A DNA stretch of 64,000 bases from positions 73,455,816 to 73,519,815 of the forward strand of contig CM072801.1 of assembly GCA_037013495.1 (NCBI GenBank), written 5' to 3'. This DNA is from Hippophae tibetana (Eukaryota > Streptophyta > Magnoliopsida > Rosales > Elaeagnaceae). The translations under genes and the position numbers were made by a program. The first letter of the stretch is position 1. The number at the start of each line of letters is the position of its first letter. This document shows positions 61,834 through 64,000 of this stretch, in pieces. The notes under the pieces were generated by a model. It did no database searches and had not been told where the DNA came from. It was given only the letters and a program-made list of their open reading frames with translations.

Positions 61834-64000
61834 CATATGTTGTCCGCGAAAAGGTTTTGCATTGTTTTGTATCATAGCCTTGATTGCTGAAAATGGTTTA
61901 TCTATCTTTATTTTTCTATTGCTTGAATTTTAGATTTATAAAAATTTGTTCTTTGATTGTTTTCTGCTTTCTTAAGTTAGAAATCACGAAAAAAGAATTA
62001 AATTGTGTCCTTCAAGTGGAGTGTTTTCTTTCTATTTTGTTGTCATTCTTTTCCTATTTGAATTTCATTTCGTAGCTTTCGTTAGTTTCACGGTATTTTT
62101 TTCTCGTTATTTCATTTTTATGTTCAACCTATCTATGTTTTGGAAAAAAGAAAGAAAGTTACTGCAGTTCACAATTTTAAAACAAAAAGAAGTTATCAAT
62201 TGGGGTGGAAACTGTAAACTGTCATAACTTTTGACTCGTATATCGAAACGACTATTATAATATATCAAATCGAAACATGTTTCTATACATAAAAACACAC
62301 TATAGCAGTAGTTTTTCTATTATAATATTTTAACCCAGATTCCATCGTTTACACTACTTATAAACGTCTTAAAATTTGGTCACACCCTCTAACCTTGTTT
62401 TTTATTCTTTTTTTTTCGGATTCCAATTCCTTCATCTTAACCATGTTTTGAAGCAATTGAACCTTGCTTATTCTTTGTGTTCCTAGGTACATATGTTGTC
62501 CGCGAAAAGGATTTGCATTGTTTGGTATCATAGCCGTGGTTGCTAAAAATGGTTTATCTATATTTATTTATCTATTTTTTGAATTTTAGATTCATAAAAA
62601 TTTGTCCTTTGATTGTTTTCTACTTTCTTAAGTCAAAAATCAGAAAAAATAATTAAATTGTGTCCTTCAAGTCGAGTGTTTTCTTTCAATTTTGTTGTCA
62701 TTCATTTCCTATTGGGATTTAATTTCGTGGATTTCCTTAGTTTCACCGTATTTTTTTCTCGTTATTTCATTTTTGTGTTCAACCTACCTATGTTTTTGAA
62801 AAAAGAAAAAAAGTTACTGCAGTTCACAATTTCAAAACAAAAAGAAGTTATCAATTGGGCTTCAAACTGTAAACTGTCATAACTTTTGACTCGTATATCG
62901 AAACGTCTATTATAATATATCCAATCGAAACATGTTTCCATACATAAAAAACACACTATAGCAGTAGTTTTTCTATTCTCATATTTTAACCCAGATTCCA
63001 TTGTTTACACTACTTATAGATGTCTTAAAATTTGATCGCACCCTATTACCATGTTTTCTATTCTTGTTCTTTCGGATTCCAATTCTATCATCTTAACCAT
63101 GTTTTAAGAAATTCAACCTTTCTAATTCTTTGTGTTCCTAGGTACATTTGTTGTCTGGGAAAAGGTTTCGCATTGTTTTGTATCATAGACTTGGTTGTTG
63201 AAAATGGTTTATCTATCTTTATTTTTCTATTGCTTGAATTTTAGAATTATAAAAATTTGTCCTTTGATTGTTTTCTGCTTTCTTAAGTGAGAAATCACGA
63301 AAAAAGAATTAAATTGTGTCCTTCGAGTGGAGTGTTTTCTTTCTATTTTGTTGTCATTCTTTTCCTATTTGAATTTCATTTCGTAGCTTTCGTTAGTTTC
63401 ACGGTATTTTTTTCTCGTTATTTCATTTTTATGTTCAACCTATCTATGTTTTGGAAAAAAGAAAGAAAGTTACTGCAGTTCACAATTTTAAAACAAAAAG
63501 AAGTTATCAATTGTGGTTGACACTGTAAACTGTCATAACTTTTGACTCGTATATCGAAACGACTATTATAATATATCCAATCGAAACATGTTTCCATACA
63601 TAAAAAACACACTATAGGAGTAGTTTTTCTATTCTCATATTTTAACCCAGATTCCATCGTTTACCCTACTTATAGACGTCTTAAAATTTGGTCGCACCCT
63701 CTTACCTTGTTTTTTATTCTAGTTTTTTCGAATTCCAATTCCTTCATCTTAACCATGTTTTAAGCAATTAAACCTTGCTTATTGTTTGTGTTCCTAGGTA
63801 CATATGTTGTCCGCGAAAAGGATTTGCATTGTTTGGTATCATAGCCGTGGTTGTTGAAAATGGTTTATCTATATTTATTTATCTATTTTTTGAATTTTAG
63901 ATTTATAAAAATTTGTCCTTTGATTGTTTTCTGCTTTCTTAAGTCAAAAATCAGAAAAAATAATTAAATTGTGTCCTTCAAGTCGAGTGTTTTCTTTCAA
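61576..64000 (+). repeat. 4-monomer block, copy 3, cut by the window edge
   Basis: It follows copy 2 at an offset of 2,621-2,622 bp and runs off the window. It carries several private differences: TTTGTTCTTTG for TTTGTCCTTTG near 61950, one extra T in the T-run near 62410, CTTCATC for CTTGATC, CCGCGAAAAGG for CCGCAAAAAGG near 62500, TCTACTTTC for TCTGCTTTC near 62620, and GGTTGTTG for GGTTGCTG near 63196. It is therefore an older or independent copy, not an exact repeat of copy 2. Confidence 0.85.

Larger units (their letters stand above)
1..64000 (+). repeat. Satellite array, about 655-bp monomer, 97 full copies plus one partial
   Basis: The landmark TGACTCGTATATCG, or a one- or two-base variant, recurs at 1, 654, 1308, 1961, 2614, 3268, 3922, 4575, 5230, 5884, 6535, 7189, 7842, 8496, 9149, 9803, 10458, 11112, 11766, 12420, 13073, 13727, 14383, 15039, 15688, 16344, 16999, 17654, 18310, 18965, 19621, 20277, 20933, 21589, 22244, 22899, 23554, 24210, 24866, 25522, 26178, 26833, 27489, 28144, 28796, 29452, 30107, 30762, 31418, 32071, 32727, 33383, 34039, 34695, 35351, 36007, 36663, 37319, 37975, 38631, 39287, 39942, 40597, 41253, 41909, 42565, 43220, 43876, 44532, 45188, 45844, 46499, 47155, 47810, 48466, 49122, 49778, 50433, 51089, 51746, 52401, 53056, 53712, 54366, 55022, 55677, 56332, 56988, 57645, 58300, 58955, 59611, 60265, 60921, 61576, 62232, 62887 and 63543. 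All copies are head to tail on one strand, with no unrelated insertion. Placing it in a centromere or heterochromatin is inference from size, AT content and higher-order structure. Confidence 0.98.

Noticed and set aside
1..64000. CRISPR array or bacterial repeat system
   Set aside because: The repeating unit is 655 bp throughout with no short repeat/unique spacer alternation and no cas-like gene.
1..64000. Tandem rDNA or other RNA gene cluster
   Set aside because: The sequence is far too AT-rich. I see no rRNA-, tRNA- or 5S-like conserved segment in the monomer.
1..64000. Internal tandem copies of a retroelement LTR as the source of the monomer
   Set aside because: No TG...CA termini, primer-binding site, polypurine tract or coding remnant is recognisable in the monomer.

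Overview
The whole window is one uninterrupted tandem (satellite) array. I see no protein-coding gene, RNA gene, CRISPR array or transposon in it. The unit is about 655 bp, AT-rich (34 G+C in the first 120 bases counted by hand, about 28%), and always in the same orientation. Using the landmark TGACTCGTATATCG as the unit start, I placed 97 complete monomers and a partial 98th at the right edge. The mean spacing is 655.07 bp (from 1 to 63,543 in 97 steps). Neither array end lies in the window.

This points to a eukaryotic centromeric, pericentromeric or other heterochromatic satellite. A plant is my best guess: the long AT-rich monomer, the layered higher-order structure, and the motif AAAAGTTATGAC (reverse strand, at each monomer boundary) resemble plant centromere satellites as I remember them. 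That is recollection, not a search, and I cannot name the species.

Layout. (I) 1-12,419: 19 type A monomers of 651-655 bp, mixing subtypes A1 and A2, with an 11-monomer (7,188 bp) and a 4-monomer (2,616 bp) repeat. (II) 12,420-39,941: type B appears and mostly alternates with A2 as a dimer of 1,311-1,312 bp. The alternation is broken by B/A hybrid monomers, a 3-monomer (1,968 bp) repeat and a patchy 5-monomer (about 3,274 bp) repeat. (III) 39,942-47,154: type C monomers of 655-656 bp, some adjacent ones nearly identical. (IV) 47,155-50,035: a mosaic of C, A and B segments. (V) 50,036-61,833: a 9-monomer block of 5,899 bp present twice in tandem with no difference that I could find. It contains a 4-monomer block of about 2,621 bp that recurs a third time from 61,576 to the window edge.

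The array looks like the product of repeated unequal crossing over and gene conversion, with the youngest amplification on the right. Short reading frames of 60-107 codons recur in every monomer on both strands. They change frame when a single T or A is gained, so I treat them as by-products of T-rich repeat sequence and not as genes. The near-perfect copies at the right could also be assembly duplication, which long reads would settle.
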